From Stenocarpella maydis (lineage: Eukaryota; Ascomycota; Sordariomycetes; Diaporthales; Diaporthaceae), in contig NQMI01000260.1 in NCBI GenBank assembly GCA_002270565.1, positions 1 to 31,302 on the forward strand: a stretch of 31,302 nt of DNA. The letters are read 5' to 3'. Below, in pieces: positions 21,543-30,651 of this stretch. The notes below the pieces were generated by a model that did not search any database, was not told where the DNA came from, and saw only the letters and a program-made list of their open reading frames with translations. Every line of letters begins with the position of its first letter. Positions within the stretch are counted from its first letter, which is position 1. The position numbers and the translations under genes are program-made.

Positions 21543-22134
21543 TGATGAATTTGTGCTATAGAATAGCATTCAGTTTAGCGTGTGTTTCGGCAGGGTTGTA
21601 GTATGGTGCTCTGAGGCGAATTGGGATGATTGATAATGGTCTGGACAACTTTGTATTGAATTAAGTTGGGCTTCTGTAAGCCCTCCTTATATACCCTTCG
21701 ACGTTGTCTCACCCCTGGGCATGCTGCGGTCGGCTCTGGTGTAAATTTGCAAATGCCGGAAAATTCGCCCTTTTAATACACTATCTTTGGTTCCAAGCAA
21801 CTAGCTAACTATAGCCCTAGTAATACCCAAATTAAGTATGAATGAACTTCGGAAATTAAGCTATTTAATGTACTAGGTTATATACTTTTTGGGTAAGAAA
21901 TAAGGGTAATGTAGAGGTCTGAATTAAGGTGTAAATGCAGGCCAAAATAATCGACTTACGGCCACTAAACTTATCTTGCGTTACGCACGTACTGGGCGTA
22001 CTTAGCGAAAATCGCCTGACTCGCAAGTCTAGGGTAACTCCTTGCTAGGAAGTCTAGGGTAACTCCTTATAATGAAGTCTAGGGTAACTCCTTGCACGGA
22101 GTACCAACGCCCTGCTGAGCGGTTCCGTTTAACA
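21543..22134 (+). repeat. 592-bp LTR-like repeat, copy B
   Basis: It runs from TGATGAATTT to CCGTTTAACA, so it has the TG...CA ends of an LTR, and has a TATATA box at about 21689. Three 25-bp direct repeats (AAGTCTAGGGTAACTCCTT core) start at 22025, 22050 and 22075. Compared with copy C it has many CpA-to-TpA and TpG-to-TpA changes, so it is the more RIP-mutated. The left flank is integrase sequence, the right flank is upstream pol; these do not belong together. Confidence 0.85.
22025..22099 (+). repeat. Three 25-bp tandem repeats within copy B
   Basis: Units begin at 22025, 22050 and 22075, each with the core AAGTCTAGGGTAACTCCTT. The same three lie at 24280, 24305 and 24330 in copy C. Tandem units of this kind in LTRs are often enhancer-like. 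Confidence 0.9.
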
Positions 22135-23797
22135 CTTATAAATTAATTAAACTACTAACTAGATCTTTTAGGATAATGCTATTCCCTAAGAGAAGGTTAC
22201 AATTAGCAATATAGGAAGGAGTTATATTACTAAGGATAGCAAATAGATAATGCACTTAAATAGACCTATAGTTACCTCTATAAGTAGGTAGGAGGCCCAG
22301 CTTAAAGAAAACAGAGAAGGATTGAACCTCTCAAGTACCTTATAGAAAGGCTGAAGTTAATTGGAAGATTATTACTCCTAGAAATAAAACCTTAACCCGC
22401 TATAAACTAACCCTTAAGGAACCTAACTAATCAATTAATATATAACATACTAGCAATAAATATAGTAATACCTCCTCTACCTAAAAGACGAAATAAATAC
22501 AGTTAAACTAGCATAAATACTCAAAAAATACTATAAATTCAAGAAAGTATTCTAGAAGAAACTTAATATAGTGCTACTATAATACATATAATGAGATTAC
22601 AAAATACCCTTAAAATTAGGAACTATACTATAGTTTAGACCTATCTATAAACTTAATAAAGAATAGTTTAAGGTACTTAGGGAATACCTTAATAAGAACC
22701 TTAAGAAAGAATTTATTAAATCATTATAATTATTAGTAGGATACCCAATCCTCTTTATATTAAAGAAAAATAGAAAACTATAACTTTATATTAATTTTTA
22801 GTAACTTAATAATATTATAATTAAAAACGATTATCTCTTACCTCTTATTAAGGAATTATAAGACTAACTTAGAAAAGCAAAATAATTTATAGCACTTAAC
22901 TTAAATTATACCTATAATCTTATTTAAATAAAAGAAGAAGAAGAATAGAAAATAGCATTTAAAATGCACTATACATATTATAAAATAATAGTTATACTCT
23001 TTAGATTAACTAATATACCTATATTATTTTAAGAGATAATTAATCACATTCTATATAAATACCTAGATATATTTATTATTATATACCTTAATAATATTCT
23101 TATCTTATTAGAAACCCTCTAAGAATATAAGGCGTATATTAAATAAGTCATTTAGAAAATTCTAAGATAATAATCTCCTTATAGAACTAAAAGAATGCAA
23201 CTAGTATATATAAAAAGATAATTACGTTAGATATGTAATTAAATTAGGAAAACTTAAGATATAAGATGGAAAAGTTAAAGCTATTTAGGGTTAGTTAATA
23301 CTTATAGATATTAAGGATATTAGAGCATTCCTAGGCTATATTAACTTCTACTAATAATTCATTATATAATACAGCAATATTATAAAACTACTAGTAAACC
23401 TTACTAAAAAGGACCATACCTTTAGATAAATAAATACTAAATAGTAAGCCTTTTAGATACTTAAAGTATAAGTTATAGAAGACCCTATACTTAAAGAAGT
23501 AAACCTAGAAAAAGAATTTAAAGTCTATATAAATGCTTTAAATAATGCTATAAATAAAGAACTTACTTAGAAAGATGCTTAGGAAAGAGTATATATTATT
23601 ATAAACTTTAGCAAAAAGTTTAATAAATTAGAAACCTAATATGCTATATTAGATAAGAAATTTATAGCTATAATATATATATTTTAGAAATAATAATACT
23701 ACCTTATTAGAGCTAAGAAATAAATTGAGCTCTATATAAACTATAAAACTCTTACTATCTTTATAATAACCAAAGACCTTAATAACTAATACATTTC
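22135..23797 (+). pseudogene. pol remnant: reverse transcriptase and RNase H
   Basis: Reverse transcriptase begins near 22595 with DYKIPLK, followed by GYPILFILKKN and KNDYLLPLIKEL type segments (22735-22860). The catalytic YXDD box is at 23084-23095 but reads YLNN: both Asp codons GAT/GAC have become AAT, an expected G-to-A RIP result that would destroy activity. RNase H text follows at about 23520-23797 (for example YAILDKKFIAI and LTIFIITKDLNN). Many TAA/TAG stops interrupt it. The RNase H end and the linker to integrase are missing where copy C begins. Confidence 0.85.
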
Positions 23798-24389
23798 TAA
23801 TGAATTTGTGCTATAGAATAGCATTCAGTTCAGCGTGTGTTTCGGCAGGGTCGCAGTGTGGTGCTCTGAGGCGAATTGGGACGATTGACAATGGTCTGGA
23901 CAACTTTGTATTGAATTAAGTTGGGCTTCTGTAAGCCCTCCTTATATACCCTCCGACGTCGTCTCACCCCTGGGCACGCTGCGGTCGGCTCTGGTGCAAA
24001 TTTGCAAATGCCGGAAAATTCGCCCTTCCAACACACCATCTTTGGTTCCAAGCAGCCAGCCAACCATAGCCCTAGCAATGCCCAAATTAAGTACATACAA
24101 ACTTCAGAAATCAGGCTATCCAATGCACTAAGTCATATACTTTTTGGGTAAGAAATAAGGGTAATGCAGAGGTCTGAATTAAGGTGCAAATGCAGGCCAA
24201 AATAATCGACTCACGGCCACCAAACTCATCTTGCGTCACGCACGCACTGGGCGTACTTAGCGAAAATCGCCTGACTCGCAAGTCTAGGGTAACTCCTTGC
24301 TAGGAAGTCTAGGGTAACTCCTTACAACGAAGTCTAGGGTAACTCCTTGCACGGAGTACCAACGCCCTGCTGAGCGGTTCCGTTTAACA
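23798..24389 (+). repeat. 592-bp LTR-like repeat, copy C (least mutated)
   Basis: The same length as copy B, starting TAATGAATTT (TG changed to TA) and ending CGTTTAACA. It keeps a higher GC content than its surroundings, contains TATATA near 23944 and the three 25-bp repeats. Left flank is RNase H, right flank an LTR fragment of the chromovirus. A frame of 97 codons on the minus strand inside it is a chance opening. Confidence 0.85.
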
Positions 24390-24465
24390 ACTATAGTAGA
24401 TAGCTTTTATAGAATAGACTCTTTAATTATCAATCTAAGTATTTAATCCCAGTATTAGATAGCCT
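24390..24465 (+). repeat. Fragment of chromovirus LTR (3' part)
   Basis: Matches the last 75 or so bases of the flanking LTRs (GTAGATAGCTTTTATAGAAT ... GATAGCCT). It begins directly at the end of copy C and stops at an N at 24466. Confidence 0.85.
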
Positions 24466-24466
24466 N
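24466..24466. other. Single N at a repeat junction
   Basis: It separates an LTR fragment from integrase sequence, again at a repeat boundary, so probably a contig join. Confidence 0.75.
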
Positions 24467-25865
24467 GATAAGGATTTACCTATAGAATGAATAGTATTCA
24501 AAACCCAAGAAGATGGAAGCCTTATTCTTAACTGCAAACTTAATGCTATAATTAGAGTTAACTTCTAAACTAGAAAAACCCCTACTAATCTAAAGGAATA
24601 AGATAAGTTAATTATAGAAATATATAAAGCACTAGTATATAGCTACTAAGGTATTATAGCAATAATTAAAAGGATTTAGTAAAATTATTAGATCCCCAAC
24701 CTCAAGAAAAAAGTTTAAGACATTATTAGCAAATATAACTTATATAATAGAAACAAGGCCTTTAGATATAAACTATATGGATTATTAAAACCCCTATCAG
24801 TACCCATGGCTATATAGTCATCCATTAGCCTAGATTTCATCATTAAACTACCTCTCTCATGAGAACCCTTAACCAGAGTATTATATAATAGCATTCTAGT
24901 AGTAGTTTGTAGACTGAGCAAGTATGCATACTTCATACTATATAAGGAAGCCAGCACTATAGAAGAACTCGCATATATATTCTTATGAATTATTATAAGT
25001 AGCTATAGCATGCTACATAAAATCATCTTAAATAGAGATAAACTCTTTATATTAAACTTCTAGAAGTTACTAATAAAGCAACTTAGAGTAAAGTATAAAC
25101 TCTTAATAGCAGTATATCTACAAACAGATATATAAATGAAATAAATTAACCAGATTATAGAATAATACCTTTAATACTATATTAATTAGTTATAGGATAA
25201 TTGGGTTAAACTACTACCATTAGCATAATTTGCCTATAATAGTACAACTACTAGCACAACTAAACAGTCACCTTTCTTTGCACTCTACAGATATGAACTA
25301 TAGGTATATTATAAATTACTGCCAGATAATACCCCAGCAAAATTAGCAGAATAAAAAGTAATATAAATTAGATAAATCCAGAAGGATATCCAAGCAGAAC
25401 TCTCTTTTATATAAAAACGAATAGCAAAATATGCAAACCAGAAAAGAATTAAGGGACCAATTTTTAAGGAGGGAGATAGGGTTTACCTTCTTCACCAAAA
25501 TATTAAAACCAAGCAACCTAGCAATAAGCTTAACTATAAGAAAATCAGCCCCTTTAAAATTTTAAGAAAACTTTTAAATACTAACTATAAACTCTTATTA
25601 CCTAAAGGAATAAAATAATACCCAATCTTTTATATCTCACTCTTGAAACTAGCACCTAAGAATATAAAACTTAAAATATAGATTAAAACTCTTAATGAAT
25701 ATAATAAAGAATATGAAGTAGAGAATATTATAGATTTAAGATAGCAGTAAGGAATAATGGAATACCTTATTAAATGGAAAGGCTGTAGTTCTAGTGAGAA
25801 TACATAGGAACCGGCCTAAAATTTAACCTACTGTCACAATGAACTCAAGAAATACCATATGCGAA
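24467..25865 (+). pseudogene. pol remnant: integrase and chromodomain
   Basis: The HHCC zinc region is visible at about 24590-24770 in altered form (YKALVYSY for the His box, YNLYNRNK for the Cys box). Then SISLDFIIKLPLS gives the first catalytic Asp (about 24820-24860), LNRDKLF the second, and the Glu region at 25124-25155 has the Glu codon changed to AAA (Lys). A GDRVYL-type segment is at 25470-25490. A chromodomain follows at 25709-25858: EYEVENIIDLR, then EYLIKWKGCSSSENT and the EPA...LKKYH end, with Trp codons turned to stop. Chromodomains direct such elements to heterochromatin in studied cases. Frames are broken throughout. Confidence 0.88.
25466..25479 (+). promoter_or_regulatory. Possible central polypurine tract in integrase
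   Basis: AAGGAGGGAGATAG is identical to the sequence just before the 3' LTR (27008-27021). In several retroelements a second polypurine tract within integrase primes plus-strand DNA. It also encodes the conserved Gly-Asp of the integrase C-terminal region, so the match may be coincidence. Confidence 0.35.
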
Positions 25866-26285
25866 CCATTATGAAATAGCCCTAGGAGCCAGGAATGCAG
25901 CCTAGAAGCCCCACACATAATGAACCATAACGAACCAACATTATAATGAAATCACATAATAAACCCTGGTATTTATAGCTAAAACAAGGGAAATAACCAA
26001 TAAAGGACTAGTTATGATAAGAATGACTAAGGCTAGTAACCAGTTAACTCCTCAGGAAAACACACTAATACCAGTTACCCTGTCCAACTAATACCCCAGA
26101 TACTGGTTATGCTTAAAAAAACCACCTGAATAAATACCAGTATCCGCACTCCACACTCCAACGGGTACCAGTCATAAGGAAATAAGATTAAATATGATAT
26201 GGCATAACCAATAGGCTAAGAAATAGCTAGAAACCAGAACCAATCAGACAACACTAATATAAATTCTCATTCCTAGTAATAAGAA

Positions 26286-26948
26286 TCAGGCACTAGATAA
26301 GCTACCTACAGGCGCACCCCCTTCATTACCAGTACCCATAAATTCAGACCAACTAGTATTATTATTCATTAAGGAACTCTAATTAAAAACTCCTACTTTA
26401 CCCTTGGAATGCAACCATGCCTCCTGCGCTACCATCCTACTAGCCTCTTTAGTGGAACTTTGGTGAGCAACTTTAGCGGACTGCTTAGCAATCCGCCTCT
26501 GCTCGGCATTAGCCTCTTCCTTTTCTACACGATTCAACTCATCCAAATTCAACAGACCCTGACGGATAGCCTAGGACATCCTCTCACGCTATATATGCTT
26601 TTGCTTATGCAAGCAAAGGAGCTTCTCCTCTAACTCCTTAATCTCATCCTCTAGTTTTTAATGCTAAGCCAAGATATATAAAAGGTCTTTTAAGTTATTT
26701 AGCTCCAAAATATCATACTTTAACCACTACTGCTAAATGCATTTAATATAGCGACTAGAAGCCTTCTCTAAGACTTTATAAGACTTAATACCTTATACTT
26801 TATAAAGAGAATAAGGTTGCATAGTAACGGCATCCTATAGGATAGTAAATAATAAAGAGTCGCGTTATTCAACCTTTTTAAAATAATAGGATGATTTAGA
26901 AACCTGAGAATCCTTAACTCTAGATAATATAATGGATTAGGAAGGCAT
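26286..26948 (-). pseudogene. Antisense accessory ORF of chromovirus (Cys cluster + coiled coil), RIP-broken
   Basis: On the minus strand one frame of 221 codons runs from ATG at 26948 to TGA at 26286 without any length-changing mutation, interrupted by 11 stops, all TAA or TAG, none TGA. That is what C-to-T mutation of Gln or Arg codons in a once open frame would give. Early part: a Ser-rich start, then YSLYKV and a cluster Tyr/Cys-X2-Cys-X7-Tyr/Cys-Asp at about 26763-26722, where the Tyr codons are TAT and would be TGT before RIP. Then LEDEIKELEEKLLCLHKQ, a clear coiled coil, an Ala/Glu-rich helix (EEANAEQRRIAKQSAKVAHQ) and an end FMGTGNEGGAPVGSLSSA. It lies between pol and the 3' LTR, pointing towards pol. 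Similar uncharacterised fungal proteins exist as far as I remember; function unknown. Confidence 0.65.
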
Positions 26949-27007
26949 AAATGAAAATATAAATAAATAAAAATAACTTATAGAACACTTTTAAGAATAA
27001 AAGAAGT

Positions 27008-27021
27008 AAGGAGGGAGATAG
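27008..27021 (+). promoter_or_regulatory. 3' polypurine tract of chromovirus
   Basis: AAGGAGGGAGATAG directly precedes the 3' LTR start at 27022, the normal place of the plus-strand primer. Confidence 0.75.
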
Positions 27022-27367
27022 TATTATAAACCACTAAGTATTAACGGCCAACTACTGCAGAAGACAACCCCATAGGTCGGGAAATAGCTCCTGAAAAGGT
27101 TGTCCCGCCTGATTTAATTAGTAATGCTACCTTATTAGGGTTAGGGTCTGGCTTGTAATGCTTGATTGCAAGCTATGCAAGCCTGCTCATAGGATGAAGC
27201 ATTGAGCCTTGTGTGATGGCTTAATGGCTTAATATGCAAGCCTATGAGCTACTAAAGAGTCGGAATATATATATGGATATAATCATTACCACAGTAGATA
27301 GCTTTTATAGAATAGACTCTTTAGTCATTAATCTAAGTATTCAATCCCAGTATTGGATAGCCTTACA
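27022..27367 (+). repeat. 3' LTR of chromovirus (about 346 bp)
   Basis: It begins TATTATAAAC and ends near CCTTACA. It shares the start segment, the TTAGGGTTAGGG pair (27135-27146) and the last 80 bases with the 5' LTR, but differs strongly between (here a CTTAATGGCTTAAT and ATGCAAGCC repeat region). Such difference between two LTRs suggests either great age or that they come from two elements of one family. Confidence 0.8.
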
Positions 27368-28178
27368 GCTAGTAATCATTATCAGTTAATAATATTGCTC
27401 AACAACCGCCTAATAATATATTCCGAACATAAACCTTTGATCTTTCAGGTTTAACATACTCGGAAACCTTCTGATCATTATAAAGTATCATAAAGAGTTA
27501 TTATTTAATTAATATTAATATCCTAAGTTACTCATATTTCCTACTTTCTATTATATAAAGAGACCTTTTTTAGTTCTTAATAACTAGCTAAAGCTTATTT
27601 AAGTATAGCCTTTACTATTTTTTACTATTTTATCTTTAATAAGGACCTTTTTAATACTTTAAATAGTTCCTTTTATAAGTTTATATACCACTTATAATGC
27701 TATTACTACTGATATAAGGTCTTTTAATGCTATATCTGTAATAATTACAGCTGGTTCTTGGCTAATAAACCTAGTAAGCTGGTTTATATTTAAGGGGCGT
27801 TTAAGGTTGAATCATTCTAAGTAATGTAATAATAGTGATTAAAAGCTATTAAAGCTATTCCTGGGTAAATACTTAGATTAACTACTAAAGAGCTATCCTA
27901 AGCTATACTATCTAGTGATAATAATTATGACTTTATATACTCCATCTCTTTAGCCTAGAGTAATAAGAGCATTATTCTTTAAGGCTTACTTGGGGCATTA
28001 CTTACTAGGAGCAATAGGAGTGATGGAGTATTTAGATTATTTAGAGCAGTAGTATTGCTCTAACTATCTTAGTTATTTCTTAATCCATTACATAATCTTA
28101 CTAGTTTATGCTACTTTTTACTAGCTTATTTAGTGGGATTATCTTTTTACTTTAATTAAGTTCCTAGGTTTTAAAGTT
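27368..28178. other. AT-rich transposon-relic DNA
   Basis: RIP-type sequence between the first chromovirus and the antisense frame of the second. Plus-strand text around 27880-28060 (for example a Ser/Asn/Asp-rich segment followed by an Arg/Ser segment) may be the first part of that antisense frame or the LTR of the second element, which should lie here. I cannot fix LTR ends. Confidence 0.45.
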
Positions 28179-28746
28179 ATGCCTTATGGATTCTGTAAGA
28201 AGAAAGGGTGGTCTTATTAGATAATAAAAGAGGTATTATGCTATTCTGCCTATATTAAGTATGGTAAGAGGTATAATAGTTCCAGGGTTCCTATAAATAC
28301 CTGTGAATTATTTTCTATTATAGTATAGGTATTTTAAATAATCTTTCTTAGGTTCTTATATAATTACTAAGTAGAAAAAGCTTTCTGCTTAAGAGTTTAA
28401 GGCTTAGGAAGCTCTTTATAAGGCTTATTATTAAGTAAGTAAGATAATAGCTTAATTAGAATAGTTACACTTATTGCAGGAATCCTTAATATATTATAAT
28501 ACTGGGTTAGAAAATATAGGTTTAAAAGCTTCAAATAAGTTTAGCAAATGTATATATTTTAAATATATTAAGGCTATTAATGTATCTATAACTAAAGAAT
28601 TTAAAGCAACCTTTAAGGTATAATAGGGAAATAGCTTTACTTTTATAGATTACCGTGCTATAATAAATAGTGCTAATATAGGGTTTTCTAATTAGTTATT
28701 TGGTAGTATACTTAAAGTATCTCTAGGTAGTTTACTACATTCTTAA
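28179..28746 (+). pseudogene. Antisense accessory ORF of the second chromovirus, broken
   Basis: Relative to the reverse-oriented second element this frame is antisense, in the same place as in the first element. From ATG at 28179 (MPYGFCKKKGW) it carries at 28242-28277 a cluster Tyr-X2-Tyr-X6-Tyr-Asn, which is Cys-X2-Cys-X6-Cys-Asp if TGT/GAT were changed by RIP. After at least one frameshift near 28310-28330, a helical region (KLSA, EFKA, EALYKAYY, SKIIA, LLQESL pieces separated by TAA/TAG) and an end GSILKVSLGSLLHS with stop at 28744-28746 follow. The last 20 bases overlap the chromodomain of pol on the other strand. The 5' limit is uncertain; the frame may begin earlier. Confidence 0.5.
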
Positions 28747-29895
28747 TAGGTTCTTATTAATTATCTTTACTTCTATATCCCTCTTATTCAATTAGGTATT
28801 TTTTAATATCACTATATATCTTATAATTAAGAATATTCTTAACTTTATATTTTCATTTATAGTTATTCAGTTCTACTTTTTTTTATTAGTCGTCCTAATT
28901 AATTTAAGTGCTAGTTTTAATATAAAGATATAAAAAACTAAGTAGAGTTTTATTCCTTTAGGTAATATAAGTTTATGATTAGTTTCTAATATTTATGTTT
29001 TAACTTAAATTAATTTAAGTTGCTTAAAATTAAGTTTATTATTCGGCTTTTTAGTTAAGATTTATTTTTATGAAATAAATAAACTATATTTTTCTTTCCA
29101 AAGGTTAATCGCTTTAACCATTTTTGGTTTACTTATTTTATTATTTATTCTTGTATAAATTATAGGTTTAAATCGAGTTATTTCTGAAGTTTCTTATTTT
29201 TCTTTATATAATTTATAGCCTTAAGTGCTTTAATTACTTTGATAGAGTACCTATAGGCTTCTAGATTAAATCTATAGTTAGTATAAAATAATAATACTTT
29301 ATTTATATATATATTTATTCTATTAAATATAAATTATATAAACAGAAGTATTTATTCCTAGTTATCTACTAATAATTTATATAGTAGTATAAATATTATT
29401 GTAGGATCTAACTCACGTATTTTATTTATTTATTTTATGTATAGGTATACTATAGTTAATAGCTTATATTTAGCTTCTAGTTATTTCATTAAAGAGGACT
29501 GGAAGTTTAATACAAAGAGCTTATCTCTATTAGAAATAATATCCTTAGGTAGTTTATATTAACTAATAATAATCCTTAAAAAGGTATGAGTAAGTTCTTC
29601 TACTATACTTACTTTCTTATCGGGTATAAAATAAGTATACTTTATAAATCTATCTATTATAACTACAACGCTATTATACTTAATCTTAGTTATTAGTTTG
29701 ACTAATAAAGGAAGTTTAATTATAAAGTCTAAACTAATTGAAATTTTATAATCCCCTAGGTATTAATAGTAGTTATAATAGCTTATATAGCTTATATTTA
29801 TTTAGTATAGTTTTATTATATATATTATATTTTGTTGAATGGCCTTTGCCATATGGCTGTTGGTATGTACATATAGTGGTTGTTGAACTGGTTCT
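28726..29895 (-). pseudogene. Second Ty3/gypsy chromovirus, reverse orientation: integrase and chromodomain remnant
   Basis: On the minus strand, from about 29800 downwards, ISLDFIIKLPLL (first catalytic Asp), VVVIIDRFIKYTYFIP, VEELTHTF, ISNRDKLFVLNFQ (second Asp) and the eroded Gln/Thr/Glu region follow in integrase order, then the integrase C-terminal part (KRPNNKLDF-like text near 29000-29070). A chromodomain lies at about 28852-28726: KYKVKNILNYKIYSDIKKYL, then EGYRSKDN, with Trp and Glu codons turned to stops. The upstream pol part (RT, RNase H) is absent: the element ends abruptly near 29895. Many stops; not functional. It differs enough in sequence to be another family than the first element. 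Confidence 0.8.
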
Positions 29896-30075
29896 ATTAT
29901 TTAATGATCTATCTAGGTTCTGAAACGAGGGAGGGGAAGCACACGGTAGGGGCTTAAGGCCTCCGTGCGGTACCTAGGTGGCTAACTAAGCCACCTCATC
30001 CTTATATTGATGTGCGATCCTAAGTGCTATTCCAATACTGGGGATCTTTTCTTTTGTGATTATATATCTTTTTTT
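29896..30075. other. Short GC-richer island with hairpins
   Basis: About 130 bases (29925-30055) have clearly more GC than the surroundings. A perfect 8-bp stem with 5-base loop lies at 29976-29996 (AGGTGGCT / AGCCACCT), preceded by a stem CACGG (29942-29946) with CCGTG (29963-29967) that includes an inner AGG/CCT pairing. It sits where the second chromovirus is cut off. It could be the end of another mobile element; no coding frame. Confidence 0.5.
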
Positions 30076-30651
30076 TAGCCTCTAAGTAGGTTGAACTGCT
30101 TATATATCTTTCTTCTTAGTAAAATCCCCCTTCTTTCCTCCTGCAGGTTGTATTGCTTTTTACTTTATATACTGCTTGTAACCTCTAATCATTTGGCTNA
30201 TATAGTTGCTGCCCTTTTTTTATATAATATTTATATTCTAATAAATAGTAATATATCTAAAGCTAATATTATTACCTACCTCCTTTATTATCTAAGCTAC
30301 TTTCACGTAATCCTAATCTAGTTGCATAATAAGCGGGTTAGCAAGAAATGCCTAAAGTATAAGCCTAAGACTTATAAATTTAAGGATTATATATAAATTC
30401 CAGGCTTTTAAAGGGGTGCTTATATAACCTATATTTAGTAGTTACTAGCTTGGAAGTATCCCTATTATAAGAAGTATAAGGCTAATACTAGTTATATAGG
30501 GTATAGAAATGAGTAGGGTAGTAGTTTAGGTGATGATAGCAAGGGGTCCTCCCAGAATCCTATAACTATAGAGGATATCAAGCAGGAGATTAAGGCAGAA
30601 GAGGCCAAGCCCATCATCAATCCTTATACCCTCAGCCATATAATAGAGTAA
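30076..30651 (+). pseudogene. RIP-damaged ORF of unknown family with two Cys-X2-Cys-like pairs
   Basis: One plus-strand frame stays in register from about 30076 to a TAA at 30649-30651, broken by a few TAA/TAG only (first at 30319-30321). The first half is hydrophobic (Leu/Tyr/Ile), as would come from a proline-rich sequence after CCN-to-CTN change. Then comes NKRVSKKCLKYKPKTYKFKD, later AWKYPYYKKYKANTSYIGY: if TAT stands for TGT these hold two Cys-X2-Cys pairs about 35 residues apart. The end is acidic and nearly unmutated: DDSKGSSQNPITIEDIKQEI, then KAEEAKPIINPYTLSHIIE. One codon contains the N at 30199. I do not recognise the family. It may be a transposon gene or a captured host gene. Confidence 0.45.
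30199..30199. other. Single N
   Basis: A third isolated N in the AT-rich half, inside the unknown frame. The frame continues across it, so here it may be a single unread base rather than a join. Confidence 0.6.

Larger units (their letters stand above)
19275..27367 (+). mobile_element. RIP-degraded Ty3/gypsy chromovirus, nested and rearranged
   Basis: The order LTR, gag, reverse transcriptase, RNase H, integrase, chromodomain, LTR on the plus strand identifies a Ty3/gypsy LTR retrotransposon of the chromovirus branch. The span of 8.1 kb exceeds the usual 5.5 to 7 kb because other repeats sit inside it. All frames are broken by many TAA and TAG codons, and Cys/His/Asp codons are changed as expected from C-to-T and G-to-A mutation, the RIP pattern. 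No intact protein can be made. The direct 5-bp target duplication cannot be seen: ATTAC precedes the 5' LTR and GCTAG follows the 3' LTR, so the two LTRs may not belong to one clean insertion, or RIP has erased the match. Confidence 0.85.

Noticed and set aside
22025..22099. CRISPR-like array (three 25-bp spaced repeats)
   Set aside because: Adjacent tandem units without variable spacers, in a fungal LTR, and the same three occur in copy C.
23830..24123. Open frame of 97 codons on the minus strand within repeat copy C
   Set aside because: It lies in an LTR-like repeat and is broken in copy B; no domain seen.
24715..24957. Open frame of 80 codons on the minus strand in the integrase region
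   Set aside because: It is antisense to recognisable integrase sequence and has no features of its own.
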